Assembly (NCBI GenBank): GCA_965275915.1
Contig: CBDHYI010000007.1
Coordinates: forward strand, 992,001-1,056,000
DNA length: 64,000 bases
DNA from: JBDWFY01 sp965275915
GTDB lineage: Bacteria > Pseudomonadota > Alphaproteobacteria > Rhizobiales > Stappiaceae
Direction of reading: 5' to 3'
Part shown: positions 1-8,858 of the stretch, in pieces
Layout of the letters: each line of letters opens with the position of its first letter
Numbering within the stretch: position 1 is the first letter of the stretch
The notes under the pieces: model-generated
What the model saw: the letters and a program-made list of their open reading frames with translations, nothing else
Told to the model about the DNA's origin: nothing
Database searches by the model: none
Translations under genes and position numbers: made by a program

Positions 1-1074
1 CTCGCTGTGTTCATGGTGTCAAACGCGCAGGACGCCATGCAAAAGCGCGGCATTGCAACGGGCTTCGGCTTCCTGTTCCAGGAGGCCGGCTTCGATATCG
101 GCGAGGGACTGATCACATTCAAGTCCACCGACAGTTTTCTGCGTGCCTATGGGACGGCGGTTCTCAATACGCTTAAGGTGTCGGTCCTCAGCATCGTTTT
201 TGCGACAGTCCTGGGCGTCGTGCTCGGCATCGCGCGGCTGTCGTCCAATATCCTGATTTCCAAACTCTCATCCACCTATGTCGAGGTGTTTCGGAACACG
301 CCGCAACTGGTGCAGATCATCTTCTGGTACACGATCATTACCCAATTGCCGCCGCCCAAACAGGCGCTGAGCATGTTGGACAGCGCTTTTTTGACCAATC
401 GCGGGTTCATCGTTCCCTGGCCAGCGAACGATCCGGCATATCTGTGGATGCTGTTTGCCTTCCTCGCAGCTTGTGTCGCAGCCGTCCTGCTGTCACGATG
501 GGCGGATGCGCGGCGGCGCGCGAGCGGGCGGCGTGTCCGGGTCTTCTGGTTGAACATAGCACTCATCGTTGGCGCGCCACTGCTGGTCTGGACACTGTTC
601 GGCGCCCCGACCGAAGTCTCCGTTCCCGCCTTGAAAGGGTTCAACTTTGTCGGCGGCGTGACGATGTCGCCGGAGTTTCTGGCGCTTCTTTTAGGATTGT
701 CTCTCTATATCGCGGCCTTCATTGCTGAAATTGTCCGCTCTGGGATTCAGTCCGTCGGCAAGGGTCAGATTGAAGTCGCACGCGCCATCAATCTGTCATC
801 CGGCGATACGTACCGAAAGATCATTTTGCCCCAGGCGCTTCGGGTCATGGTGCCGCCGGCCGGTTCACAATATGTCAGTCTGGTCAAGAACAGCTCGCTT
901 GGGGTCGCCATCGGCTACCCGGAACTCTTTAACGTCAACAATACGATCATCACGCTGAGCGGCCACACGGTCGAGGCGATCGGTATGATGATGGCGATCT
1001 ACCTTTCCATCGCTTTTGCCATCGCCGCGGTCATCAATCTCTACAACCGCGCCGTCCAGATCAAGGAGCGATAG
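1..1074 (+). CDS. aapQ: General L-amino-acid ABC transporter permease AapQ/BztB (5' end outside window)
   Basis: Inner-membrane permease subunit of a broad-specificity L-amino-acid importer. The frame is open to the window edge; residues before the GTG at 7 (Leu-Ala) continue in frame, and the family has about 40 further N-terminal residues, so the gene is 5'-truncated by the window. A periplasmic loop with a conserved Arg-Asn-Thr-Pro stretch follows the second membrane segment. The C-terminal half carries the permease EAA loop (EVARAINLSSGDTYRKIILP), which docks on the ATPase. It is followed after 4 bp by the second permease and then the ATPase, the aapJ-Q-M-P order of rhizobia. The binding-protein gene is presumably just upstream. 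Family is clear; exact substrate range is inferred. Confidence 0.9.
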   Translation, partial: LAVFMVSNAQDAMQKRGIATGFGFLFQEAGFDIGEGLITFKSTDSFLRAYGTAVLNTLKVSVLSIVFATVLGVVLGIARLSSNILISKLSSTYVEVFRNTPQLVQIIFWYTIITQLPPPKQALSMLDSAFLTNRGFIVPWPANDPAYLWMLFAFLAACVAAVLLSRWADARRRASGRRVRVFWLNIALIVGAPLLVWTLFGAPTEVSVPALKGFNFVGGVTMSPEFLALLLGLSLYIAAFIAEIVRSGIQSVGKGQIEVARAINLSSGDTYRKIILPQALRVMVPPAGSQYVSLVKNSSLGVAIGYPELFNVNNTIITLSGHTVEAIGMMMAIYLSIAFAIAAVINLYNRAVQIKER

Positions 1075-1078
1075 GGAG

Positions 1079-2191
1079 ATGAGCACCGCCATATCCTTTG
1101 CGACACCGAAATCGACGCCAAGGCGTGCGCCGCCGGCGCGTGAGGCCAGTGTTCTCCTGTGGTTGCGAAAGAACCTGTTCAGCAGCATCTACAACACCGT
1201 GCTTACCGGTCTGGCGCTGTGGGCGCTGTTCGTGACCATTCCCGATTTTCTCTCCTGGGCCTTCATCGACGCGGTCTGGGGCACCGACGATCCGCAAGTG
1301 TGCCGCGAGGCGGCGGGCGCCTGCTGGGCCGTGATCGGCGAAAAGCACCGGGTCATGCTCTTCGGCACGTTTCCCTATGAAGAGCATTGGCGCGGTGTCC
1401 TGGCCATCGTTCTGATCGTGGGAATGGCGATCCTCTCAGCCTTCAGACGCTTCTGGTCCTATTGGCTTTTCGTCGTTTGGCTCGGCGTCACCGTCGCGGT
1501 TCTCGCTCTGCTTCTGGGCGGCGTGTTCGGACTGACGCCGACCGGAACCCATCAATGGGGCGGACTGCCGCTCACCCTTCTCATGTTCGTCGGCACGGTT
1601 GTCGGCGGCATGCCGCTGGCGATCTTCCTGGCGCTGGGACGCCGCTCTCAGCTCCCGGCAATCAAAGCCATCTGCGTCGGTTTCATCGAAATCGTGCGCG
1701 GCGTTCCACTGATCACGGTGCTGTTCATGGCGTCGCTCATGTTTCCGCTGTTCATGCCGGAGGGCCTGACCATCGACAAGTTCCTGCGGGCGCAGATCGG
1801 CATGATCCTGTTCTTTGCCGCCTATGCGGCGGAGATCGTGCGCGGCGGCCTTCAGGCGATCCCCCGCGGCCAATACGAGGCGGCCGATACGATCGGGCTC
1901 AGTTACTGGCAGAAGACCAACCGCATCATCCTGCCCCAAGCGCTGCGGATCGTGCTGCCGGCTCTGATGAACGACATCATCCGCGCGTTCAAGAACACCA
2001 CTTTCGTGTCGATCATCGGCCTGTTCGATGTCCTGGGCGCAACGGCCACCGCGCTTGAGGACCCGCTTTGGGTCCTGTTCGCGCTGGAAGCCTATACATT
2101 CATCTTCGTGCTCTATTTCGTGTTCTGCTTCTCCATGTCGAAATACTCGGAATATATCGAACGCGATCTTAAAAAGGGACGGAACCTATGA
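1079..2191 (+). CDS. aapM: General L-amino-acid ABC transporter permease AapM/BztC
   Basis: Second permease (370 aa) of the same importer. The frame is open further upstream, but the ATG at 1079 is preferred: it lies 4 bp after the aapQ stop and follows an AGGGAG-like ribosome site that overlaps that stop. Several membrane segments precede a C-terminal EAA loop (YEAADTIGLSYWQKTNRIIL). A hydrophobic N-terminal segment and a Cys-containing periplasmic loop (VCREAAGACWAV) are typical of the large AapM/BztC subunits, which are longer than the usual 220-residue HisM-type permease. The stop overlaps the ATPase start by 4 bp, implying coupled translation. Confidence 0.9.
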   Translation: MSTAISFATPKSTPRRAPPAREASVLLWLRKNLFSSIYNTVLTGLALWALFVTIPDFLSWAFIDAVWGTDDPQVCREAAGACWAVIGEKHRVMLFGTFPYEEHWRGVLAIVLIVGMAILSAFRRFWSYWLFVVWLGVTVAVLALLLGGVFGLTPTGTHQWGGLPLTLLMFVGTVVGGMPLAIFLALGRRSQLPAIKAICVGFIEIVRGVPLITVLFMASLMFPLFMPEGLTIDKFLRAQIGMILFFAAYAAEIVRGGLQAIPRGQYEAADTIGLSYWQKTNRIILPQALRIVLPALMNDIIRAFKNTTFVSIIGLFDVLGATATALEDPLWVLFALEAYTFIFVLYFVFCFSMSKYSEYIERDLKKGRNL

Positions 2192-2970
2192 CGGAGATCG
2201 AACAAACTTCCGCCGACACGGCGATGCACGATGCCGGCGAGGCCATCGTCACGCTGCGCGACGTGAACAAATGGTACGGCGAATTTCACGCGCTCCGCGA
2301 TGTCAATCTGGCGGTCGGCCGTGGAGAAAAGGTCGTCGTCTGCGGCCCGTCCGGCTCAGGCAAATCGACTATGATCCGCTGCATCAACCGGCTTGAGGAG
2401 CATCAGGAGGGCGACATTGTCGTTGACGGCGTGGAACTGGTTCCCGATCTTCGCAAGATCGAGGCGATCCGCCGCCAGGTCGGCATGGTGTTCCAGAGTT
2501 TCAACCTGTTCCCCCACCTGACCGTGATGGACAATCTGACACTCGGACCGGTCCTGGTGCAGGAGACCGGCAAGGATGAGGCCGAAGCCGCCGCGATGGA
2601 CCTGCTCAGGCGGGTCAAGATCCCCGAACAGGCCTGGAAGTATCCGGGCCAGCTCTCGGGCGGTCAGCAACAGCGGGTCGCCATCGCTCGGGCGCTGATG
2701 CTGAAACCGAAGATCATGTTGTTCGACGAACCGACCTCGGCGCTCGATCCGGAGATGATCCATGAGGTACTGGATGTCATGATCGAACTGGCCAAAGAAG
2801 GGATGACCATGATTTGCGTCACCCATGAGATGGGATTTGCGCGGGAGGTCGCCGACCTTGTCGTTTTCATGGACGGTGGAGAAGTCGTCGAAGCGGCGGA
2901 GCCTGAACGCTTCTTCTCCGCACCTGAGAACGAACGAACCAAACTGTTCCTCAGTCAGGTTCTGCACTGA
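2188..2970 (+). CDS. aapP: General L-amino-acid ABC transporter ATP-binding protein AapP/BztD
   Basis: Cytoplasmic ATPase (260 aa) energising the aapQM permease. All nucleotide-binding signatures are intact in order: Walker A GPSGSGKST, Q-loop region MVFQSFNLFPH, signature LSGGQQQR, Walker B IMLFDEPTSALD and H-loop CVTHEMGFA. It starts inside the aapM stop (ATGA overlap at 2188-2191). It belongs to the HisP/GlnQ group of polar amino-acid ATPases. It is the last gene of the operon; the next gene starts 59 bp later and may be cotranscribed. Confidence 0.93.
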   Translation: MTEIEQTSADTAMHDAGEAIVTLRDVNKWYGEFHALRDVNLAVGRGEKVVVCGPSGSGKSTMIRCINRLEEHQEGDIVVDGVELVPDLRKIEAIRRQVGMVFQSFNLFPHLTVMDNLTLGPVLVQETGKDEAEAAAMDLLRRVKIPEQAWKYPGQLSGGQQQRVAIARALMLKPKIMLFDEPTSALDPEMIHEVLDVMIELAKEGMTMICVTHEMGFAREVADLVVFMDGGEVVEAAEPERFFSAPENERTKLFLSQVLH

Positions 2971-3029
2971 GTGATACCTCAAAGCGTCGCGCCGACGTTC
3001 AACCAGTCGTCAAGGGATATAGAAACGCA

Positions 3030-4247
3030 ATGACAAGTGACGCTGCACCGGTCCCGATCGAAACAGGATCTTTCGAGCGTTTTCGGCAGGGTTTCCCGGC
3101 GCTTAAACGAAAGACCTACCTGTCGGTGTGTGACAAGATGATCCTGCATGACCATGTCAGGGCTGCCGTCGATCGTTTTATGGATCACTTGGCAGAGGCC
3201 TCGGCCAACCGGTCGGATCATGAGCTGACGGTGATCAGCTCCCGCCAAAAATTTGCGCGGCTGATGCATGTCGACGCCTCGACCGTCGCGGCGGTCCGCA
3301 ATGTGTCCGATGGTGTCAACACGATCGCCTGGGCGATGCCGATGGCCGGGGGCGATAACGTCGTTGTTTGTGTCAACGCCGAGCACCCCAACAACATCTA
3401 CCCCTGGCTGCGGCTGAAGCGGCGGGGCAACGAAATCCGGCTCGTCGGCCACATGCCCGACGGCTCGCTCGATATCGACGCGATGATCGATGCGATCGAC
3501 GATCGTACGCGGATTGTCACCTGTGCATCGGTCACATTCGCCCCGGGTCACCGCACGGACCTTGTCAAACTTGGCGAAGTCTGCCGGAAGAAGGGTGTGT
3601 TTCTGCTCGTCGACGGCGTCCAGTCGGCCGGTGTCCTGGCGCACGATCTGTCCGATCTGCCCGTCGATGGATTCACGGCCTCCACGTCCAAAGGACTGCT
3701 TGGGCTTTATGGCTACGGGTTCCTGTATGTTTCGCCGAACTGGATTGACCGCTTGGAGCCGGCCTATCTGTCACGCCCGGCAGTTGCGATGACCACCGAC
3801 GACCATTCCGTGATGGGCGAGCTCGACTATGTCTATCAGCCCGACAGCCGCCGCTTCGAGGTGGGCAGCTACAATCTTGCCGGGGCCTATGCCGCCGACG
3901 CCTCCCTCGACCTCCTGCTTGAACTCGGGAGTGAGGAGATTGAGAGCCGTGTACTCGAACTCTCCACCGCGCTGAATGAAGGCATCGCCGCGCTTGGGCT
4001 CACTCCGGCGGTTCCCGCAAGCGGCCCGCAGCAGTCCCACATCGTAACGGTTGGCGCGCTCGATGCGGGCGGTCACGGGTTTTCGACTGATCCGATGATC
4101 ACGCCCTTGTCGAAACATCTTGCCGAAGCAAAGGTCATCCATACGATCCGGCGCGGTCAATTGCGCTTCGCTGTGCACGCCTACAACACGATGGATGATA
4201 TCAGACACACGGTCGGCGTGATGGCAGGGGCGCTCAAGGAAAGATAG
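3030..4247 (+). CDS. Class V aminotransferase-fold PLP enzyme (cysteine desulfurase/SufS-like group), substrate unknown
   Basis: A 405-aa fold-type I PLP enzyme. Visible active-site elements are a PLP-aspartate in LLVDGVQSAG and the Schiff-base lysine, Lys221, in ASTSKGLLGLYG. A His-Pro-Asn motif (AEHPNN) lies in the cofactor-phosphate region. No conserved active-site cysteine loop of IscS/SufS type is evident, so desulfurase activity is doubtful. The group also holds isopenicillin-N epimerase-like and amino-acid lyase/racemase-like enzymes. Its position 59 bp behind an amino-acid importer suggests action on an imported amino acid; that is inference. The start ATG follows a weak ribosome site. 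Confidence 0.75.
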   Translation: MTSDAAPVPIETGSFERFRQGFPALKRKTYLSVCDKMILHDHVRAAVDRFMDHLAEASANRSDHELTVISSRQKFARLMHVDASTVAAVRNVSDGVNTIAWAMPMAGGDNVVVCVNAEHPNNIYPWLRLKRRGNEIRLVGHMPDGSLDIDAMIDAIDDRTRIVTCASVTFAPGHRTDLVKLGEVCRKKGVFLLVDGVQSAGVLAHDLSDLPVDGFTASTSKGLLGLYGYGFLYVSPNWIDRLEPAYLSRPAVAMTTDDHSVMGELDYVYQPDSRRFEVGSYNLAGAYAADASLDLLLELGSEEIESRVLELSTALNEGIAALGLTPAVPASGPQQSHIVTVGALDAGGHGFSTDPMITPLSKHLAEAKVIHTIRRGQLRFAVHAYNTMDDIRHTVGVMAGALKER

Positions 4248-4623
4248 TCACGAGGACCCGTACCGATCATCCTCGTTGGATGCCTGCCCGGCGCTTGGAA
4301 CACATTCCGCCAGATCGCCCCGATTGAAACTGCTCGGTACAAAGAGCGCTGGGAAGCAACAATCACCGCACTACGAGACGCGTGTGCGAAGAACGGCGAG
4401 GACACATAACACCCGCAAATCTCGGCACAGCCGTCTCGACAAGAATTGCCGCATTTCAGTCTATTCGGAAATCACGCAACGAACCAGTCAACCGAGCGTC
4501 ACGCCATAGACCGAGCCGGAGAACGCGGCGAAGCGGCCCTGTCGTATCGATCTCTTCAACGCACTCATTGAGTGTGGTCGATTTCTCTTCGGCCCAGCAC
4601 CTTTTGTGAATAGGGCTGCGCTG
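4248..4623. other. 376-bp intergenic stretch with a possible coding remnant
   Basis: The stretch separates the class V enzyme from the convergent ureohydrolase. The frame of the upstream gene stays open after its stop from 4248 to 4409 and reads plausibly protein-like (VPIILVGCLPGAWNTF near its start, WEATITALRDACAKNGEDT at its end). It has no start codon or ribosome site. It could be the tail of a decayed gene or chance. From 4410 to 4623 nothing recognisable was seen and no good terminator hairpin was found. Confidence 0.3.
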
Positions 4624-5586
4624 TTATCTGTTATGGAAAATGAACCCGATAAAGTTCAATAAGATCTGTGCTGCGAGGATCTGTGTGCTCTGACTGGGAT
4701 CGTAGTCCGGCGCGACTTCAACCAAGTCGACACCGACGACATTGCCCCGTTTTGACAATCCCTGCAGAATTTCGAGAACATCATAGTACAGGAAGCCACC
4801 GTGGCTCGGTGTGCCGGTGCCGGGGGCGATAGAAGGACAGAAGGCATCGATATCGATCGTAACGTAATACCGGGCTCCTTCCGGGATGCGATCAAGAACT
4901 GCTTTCGTACCAAGTTTGCGGACCTGCCGGACCGACAGGATGTCCGATCCCCGAGCGCGCGCATCCTCGTAACCTTCCTTGGCGGTGGAGGAAACATTGC
5001 GAATGCCCAACTGCGTCATGCCGCTGACATAGTCTTTTTCGATTGCCCGGCGCATTGGATTTCCGTGTCCGACGGTCACGCCGTGCCTTATATCGACGAA
5101 ATCAAGATGTGCATCGATCTGAACAATGTGAATCGGGCCATTTTCAGTGCATTCTTCCCTGAAAGCGTTGATGCAGGGGATGTTGACCGAATGATCGCCA
5201 CCGATCACAACGGGCAAAGCACAGGCTTCAAGGATTTTTCTGACCCCCAACTCAATGTTTGAATGACTCTCCTCGGTCTTGGTGTGAACGATATCCGCAT
5301 CTCCGATATCGACGATCCTGACATCCTCACCGAGATAGGTGGCATCATCCTCGTGATCGTACGCTCCGGCATGTCCGAAGCTGAACAGGGTCGACGCCTC
5401 CCGCACTGATCTGGGTCCAAACCGGGCTCCTGAGCGGAATTGACAGCCAAAATCAAAGGGCGCACCCAAAATGGCCACGTCTGCATCGATACTGTCCCAG
5501 TCGGAAACGTACTCTTTCTTGCCGAAGGTGGCGATGCCAACAAAAGGCAGATTCAAGCGACCTTTTTCATAGCCATGTCCCGACAT
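4624..5586 (-). CDS. Ureohydrolase family protein (agmatinase/guanidino-acid hydrolase type), copy 1
   Basis: Predicted Mn-dependent hydrolase (320 aa) releasing urea from a guanidino compound in the cytoplasm. Metal-site motifs are present: GGDHSVN, DAHLD and a DID motif followed by APGTGTP. In the last block the usual DIDxxDP reads DIDAFCP; the Asp normally before Pro is Cys. The first two Asp, which bind metal, are kept. The start at 5586 is chosen because GGAG lies 6 nt upstream; an ATG 12 nt earlier is the alternative. The gene lies downstream of the LysR gene on the same strand and within 1.3 kb of a second ureohydrolase. Candidate substrates are agmatine, guanidinobutyrate or a related compound; sequence alone does not decide. 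Confidence 0.85.
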   Translation of the reverse strand: MSGHGYEKGRLNLPFVGIATFGKKEYVSDWDSIDADVAILGAPFDFGCQFRSGARFGPRSVREASTLFSFGHAGAYDHEDDATYLGEDVRIVDIGDADIVHTKTEESHSNIELGVRKILEACALPVVIGGDHSVNIPCINAFREECTENGPIHIVQIDAHLDFVDIRHGVTVGHGNPMRRAIEKDYVSGMTQLGIRNVSSTAKEGYEDARARGSDILSVRQVRKLGTKAVLDRIPEGARYYVTIDIDAFCPSIAPGTGTPSHGGFLYYDVLEILQGLSKRGNVVGVDLVEVAPDYDPSQSTQILAAQILLNFIGFIFHNR

Positions 5587-5824
5587 AAAAATCTCCATTC
5601 ATCCTGGTTTGTTCAATTGCGAAAGGGTGGGCGACTTGAGCGAAAGTCAGTGGTGTGAAAACAACGATGATCCTCAAGAAAATACCAAAACTCTTTTGGG
5701 CCACCGGGTGATTTCCTCATCTGGGGCGTTCAGGTATCAATAACAAAGCAAGCTACGGCCGCGTCAGGATCGCGGTTGGATAACCTAAAATGAGATTTGC
5801 TGCACACGATTTGCCACCAAGTTG
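5587..5824. other. Intergenic region upstream of ureohydrolase copy 1
   Basis: A 238-bp gap between the LysR stop and the ureohydrolase start, both minus strand. It is AT-richer than the genes and probably holds the promoter of copy 1. No firm -35/-10 pair, operator or terminator could be assigned by eye. Confidence 0.3.
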
Positions 5825-6733
5825 CTATGATGCATCAAAACCATAGTCCAGAAAAACGCCCTCGAGCATCTTCTGAGCCCGCGACATTCTAATGCCGGTC
5901 GAAAACACACACTCGAACAAAGTATCGTAGGAAGTTTCTTTGGGCCGGAGTGATTTCATCAGGCCCTTTTCAAGCCACGGCTCGGCACACTGGTCCGGCA
6001 GGTGCCCGAGAAACTTCCCGGACAGGATGGCCGCCGTGATCCCTTCCATGTTTCCGCTGCTGACCGGAACCTGCCTCGGCTTCAGGTTTCCAGGGCGAAG
6101 CGCACCGCCATAATAGGAGCGAGAAACATAATCGTAGGTCTCAATCGTCTCAATGTCAGGCTGATCCTCAAGCTCAAAGAGTGGATGCCCCTTGCCGCAG
6201 TACAGCGTTTGGACCTCCCGGAACATCGGCAGATACCTCAATCCCGGTGCGCGATTGGGGAAGGTATGCAGTCCCATATTAATTTTCTGTTCAAGAACCC
6301 GCCGTTCTATTTCAAGCGGATCCATGACGCTGAGCTGTAGCGTCACGGTCGGCATAACTTCGCGGAGTCGGGTCAGGATATCCTCGAATGGAAAGTCCCG
6401 GTTCCCGAGCAGTGCATCTGCCGTCGCAATGTGCAGAATCCCTGTCACTTCACCGCGCATACTGTTCACTTGCCCAACGAACTTGTTGCAGTCCGACAGG
6501 AGATCCTTGGCCATGCGGTAGATCTCGTGCCCCTCTTCTGTAAGCGCGAAGCCGGCTCGCCCTCTCCTGCAAAGGCGAAATCCCAGGCGGCTTTCAAGAT
6601 CAATCATCTGAGAACTGATTGTCGACTGACTGACATTGAGCGCGATCTGCGCCCTGGAAAACCCTCCCACTTCAGCCACGGTGACAAAAACTTTCAGGAG
6701 GTGCAGGTCAGGAGCTGAAAGCGTATTGAGCAC
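5825..6733 (-). CDS. LysR-family transcriptional regulator
   Basis: A 302-aa regulator. The N-terminal winged helix-turn-helix is clear (FSRAQIALNVSQSTISSQMI, then LESRLGFRLCRRG), followed by a LysR effector-binding domain over about residues 90-295. It is transcribed away from ureohydrolase copy 2 across a 102-bp AT-rich spacer, the classic LysR layout for controlling a divergent catabolic operon. The natural ligand is probably a guanidino or amino compound handled by the neighbouring enzymes (inference). Confidence 0.9.
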   Translation of the reverse strand: MLNTLSAPDLHLLKVFVTVAEVGGFSRAQIALNVSQSTISSQMIDLESRLGFRLCRRGRAGFALTEEGHEIYRMAKDLLSDCNKFVGQVNSMRGEVTGILHIATADALLGNRDFPFEDILTRLREVMPTVTLQLSVMDPLEIERRVLEQKINMGLHTFPNRAPGLRYLPMFREVQTLYCGKGHPLFELEDQPDIETIETYDYVSRSYYGGALRPGNLKPRQVPVSSGNMEGITAAILSGKFLGHLPDQCAEPWLEKGLMKSLRPKETSYDTLFECVFSTGIRMSRAQKMLEGVFLDYGFDAS

Positions 6734-6835
6734 GAGATTACTCCAATAAATATCGATGTATAAATAACTTATTCGGTATTTTATAGAAGTAAATAGTCGT
6801 TAAGCTTCCGATAACCAAAGGGGGCTTGATCGGAC
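6734..6835. promoter_or_regulatory. Divergent LysR/ureohydrolase promoter region
   Basis: AT-rich 102-bp spacer between divergent genes. It contains the interrupted dyad ATAAATAACTTAT at 6760-6772 and the palindrome ATCGAT at 6752-6757. These are reasonable LysR binding-site candidates, but no site is proven. A run of five G at 6820-6824 may serve as a distant ribosome site for the GTG start at 6836. Confidence 0.4.
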
Positions 6836-7795
6836 GTGCAGACCTATTTCAATCCAAGCAAACCCAGCATGACCGCGCCGAGATACACCGGTCTGGCGAC
6901 ATTCATGCGAGCACCTATTGCCGACAGTTTGTCCGATATCGACATCGGCCTAGTTGGCATTCCTTATGACGGCGCACTCACCAACAGACCGGGCGCGCGG
7001 CACGGTCCGCGGGAAGTGCGGAACCAATCCAGCCTGATGCGAGCAATCAATCACGCAACGCGCGTCAACCCTTACGCGCTTTGCCGCGTCGCGGACGTCG
7101 GCGACGTCCCGTTTCACTCTGTGTTCGACATCGAGAAATCGCATACGGATATCACAGAATTCATCTCGATGCTGGTCCGGTCCGGTGTCACGCCCTTAAG
7201 TTGCGGCGGGGATCATTCAGTCACACTTCCGGTCCTTCGAGCAATCACCGACAAGCCTATCGCCCTAATTCACATTGATGCGCACACTGACACATGGGAC
7301 AGTTTCCAGGGATCGAAGTTCAACCATGGCGCTCCATTCCGCAGGGCTCATGAAGAAGGGCTGATCGACGCGAAAAAGACAGTCCAGATCGGCATTCGTG
7401 GCGCTCAGAACATCGCGGACGGCTGGGCCTACTCGGAGCACTCCGGAATGCGCGTCATGTTTATCGAGGAGGTCCAGTCTCGAGGCATTGCCGCCATCGT
7501 GGAAGAAGCCCGCACCATTGTCGGTGATGGTCCGGTCTATATGAGCTTCGACATCGACAGTATCGACCCCGCATTCGCCCCCGGCACCGGTACCCCCGAG
7601 ATTGCCGGTCTGAATACGGCGGAAGCTTTGGCACTTATACGCGGCTTTCGGAATTTAAACTATGTGGGAGCGGATATCGTCGAAGTGTCCCCCCCGTTCG
7701 ATGTCGGTGGCCTGACGGCGCTGGCCGGTGCCACTGTGATGTATGAGATACTGTGCGTGCTCGCAGAAGCAAGGGCCAAACGCGATGAGCATTGA
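6836..7795 (+). CDS. Ureohydrolase family protein (agmatinase/guanidinobutyrase type), copy 2
   Basis: Mn-dependent guanidino hydrolase (319 aa). The metal-site blocks are canonical: GGDHSVT, DAHTD and DIDSIDPAFAPGTGTP. The N-terminus (PRYTGLATFMRAP) and the block TNRPGARHGPREVR match the agmatinase/guanidinobutyrase/guanidinopropionase branch. The GTG at 6836 gives the usual N-terminal length; an ATG at 6869 is an alternative. It is the first gene of a plus-strand run in which the kinase start overlaps its stop by 11 bp, so urea release and the following kinase step are probably one pathway. It shares limited similarity with copy 1; they look like separate specificities rather than a recent duplication. 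Confidence 0.88.
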   Translation: MQTYFNPSKPSMTAPRYTGLATFMRAPIADSLSDIDIGLVGIPYDGALTNRPGARHGPREVRNQSSLMRAINHATRVNPYALCRVADVGDVPFHSVFDIEKSHTDITEFISMLVRSGVTPLSCGGDHSVTLPVLRAITDKPIALIHIDAHTDTWDSFQGSKFNHGAPFRRAHEEGLIDAKKTVQIGIRGAQNIADGWAYSEHSGMRVMFIEEVQSRGIAAIVEEARTIVGDGPVYMSFDIDSIDPAFAPGTGTPEIAGLNTAEALALIRGFRNLNYVGADIVEVSPPFDVGGLTALAGATVMYEILCVLAEARAKRDEH

Positions 7796-8858
7796 GGCCA
7801 AGACAAACGAAACCTTGGGGGGATTGTCCGGGACCTATGTGCGCACGACAACCGATCGTGCGTTGGAGATTCTTCTCCAGTTCTACGGAGTCTTCGGCAG
7901 TCTGACCCGTTTCGACACTGAAAAGGACGACACTTTCCGTGTCGACACCGATCAGGGCAGTTTCGTTCTGAAAATCGCCAATCCGGATGAAACGTACGAG
8001 GAAATCGACTTTCAGAACAGCATCCTCAAACATATTGCCATCAAAGATCCGCAACTTCCGGTCCCCCGTCTCAAACAGACCGATAACGGCGCCGACATAG
8101 CTGAATTCATCGATATCGATGACTCGGTGCGTCGAGTCCGGCTGTTGACTTTTCTGGATGGCATGCCGCTGGACCGAACCCAATCCAAGCCTGAGGAACG
8201 TTGTCAGATAGGCCGGATCCTGGCGCGCTTGCGGTATTCCTTGGAGGATTTCAGCCACCCAGGCGAAGCAAGGTGCTATCCATGGGACGTACAGCACCTT
8301 TTACAACACGCCCATCTGCTCGATGAAATCAAGGATCCGGTGAAACGCACAGCGCTGGCACGTGGCTTGGAACGCTTCAGTGACATCGAACCACGCCTTC
8401 GCGCGTGCCGGCAGCAAGTGCTGCATAATGATTTCAGCAAATCCAACATCGTCGTCGATCATGACGACCAGAATTTCGTAAAAGGTATCATAGATTTCGG
8501 TGATGCGGTTAGAACCGCCGTCGCCATCGATGTGGCAACGACCCTGCTCAACCAGTTGCCGGAAACGCCGACCGACGATCTGTTCTGCCGTGGCCGGGAC
8601 ATCCTAACCGGTTATCTGGAAATCGCCGAGCTGACGGATGAAGAGTTACTCCTGATACCGCACCTTGTGATGGCGCGCGTCGTGGTCAGGGCTCTCCTGA
8701 CGCTCTGGCGGGCAAGGCTTTTCCCGGACAACAGCACCTATATCCTGCGAAATACCGAACAGGGATGGCACCAGCTTGATTGGTTCCTCTCCCGTTCAAC
8801 CGATGAGGTCTCCCATACGCTAGTGTCCTTTTCGGACCGGACAGGATGGAAAACATGA
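7785..8858 (+). CDS. APH-fold (aminoglycoside phosphotransferase family) small-molecule kinase, hydroxylysine-kinase-like
   Basis: A 357-aa kinase with the APH catalytic motifs: HNDFSKSN (HxD catalytic Asp and metal-binding Asn) and the DFG-equivalent IIDFGDA about 25 residues later. It starts at the ATG inside the end of the ureohydrolase gene and its stop overlaps the start of the class III PLP gene (ATGA), so the three are translationally coupled. In animals and many bacteria this kinase type works with a class III PLP lyase: hydroxylysine kinase with phosphohydroxylysine phospholyase, or ethanolamine kinase with phosphoethanolamine phospholyase. I infer phosphorylation of a hydroxyl on an amino compound that the next enzyme then eliminates. 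Antibiotic resistance is not suggested by context. Confidence 0.75.
   Translation: MSIEAKTNETLGGLSGTYVRTTTDRALEILLQFYGVFGSLTRFDTEKDDTFRVDTDQGSFVLKIANPDETYEEIDFQNSILKHIAIKDPQLPVPRLKQTDNGADIAEFIDIDDSVRRVRLLTFLDGMPLDRTQSKPEERCQIGRILARLRYSLEDFSHPGEARCYPWDVQHLLQHAHLLDEIKDPVKRTALARGLERFSDIEPRLRACRQQVLHNDFSKSNIVVDHDDQNFVKGIIDFGDAVRTAVAIDVATTLLNQLPETPTDDLFCRGRDILTGYLEIAELTDEELLLIPHLVMARVVVRALLTLWRARLFPDNSTYILRNTEQGWHQLDWFLSRSTDEVSHTLVSFSDRTGWKT

Noticed and set aside
7785..8858. Aminoglycoside-resistance kinase
   Set aside because: The APH fold is shared by many metabolic kinases; overlap with a ureohydrolase and a class III PLP enzyme indicates metabolism.
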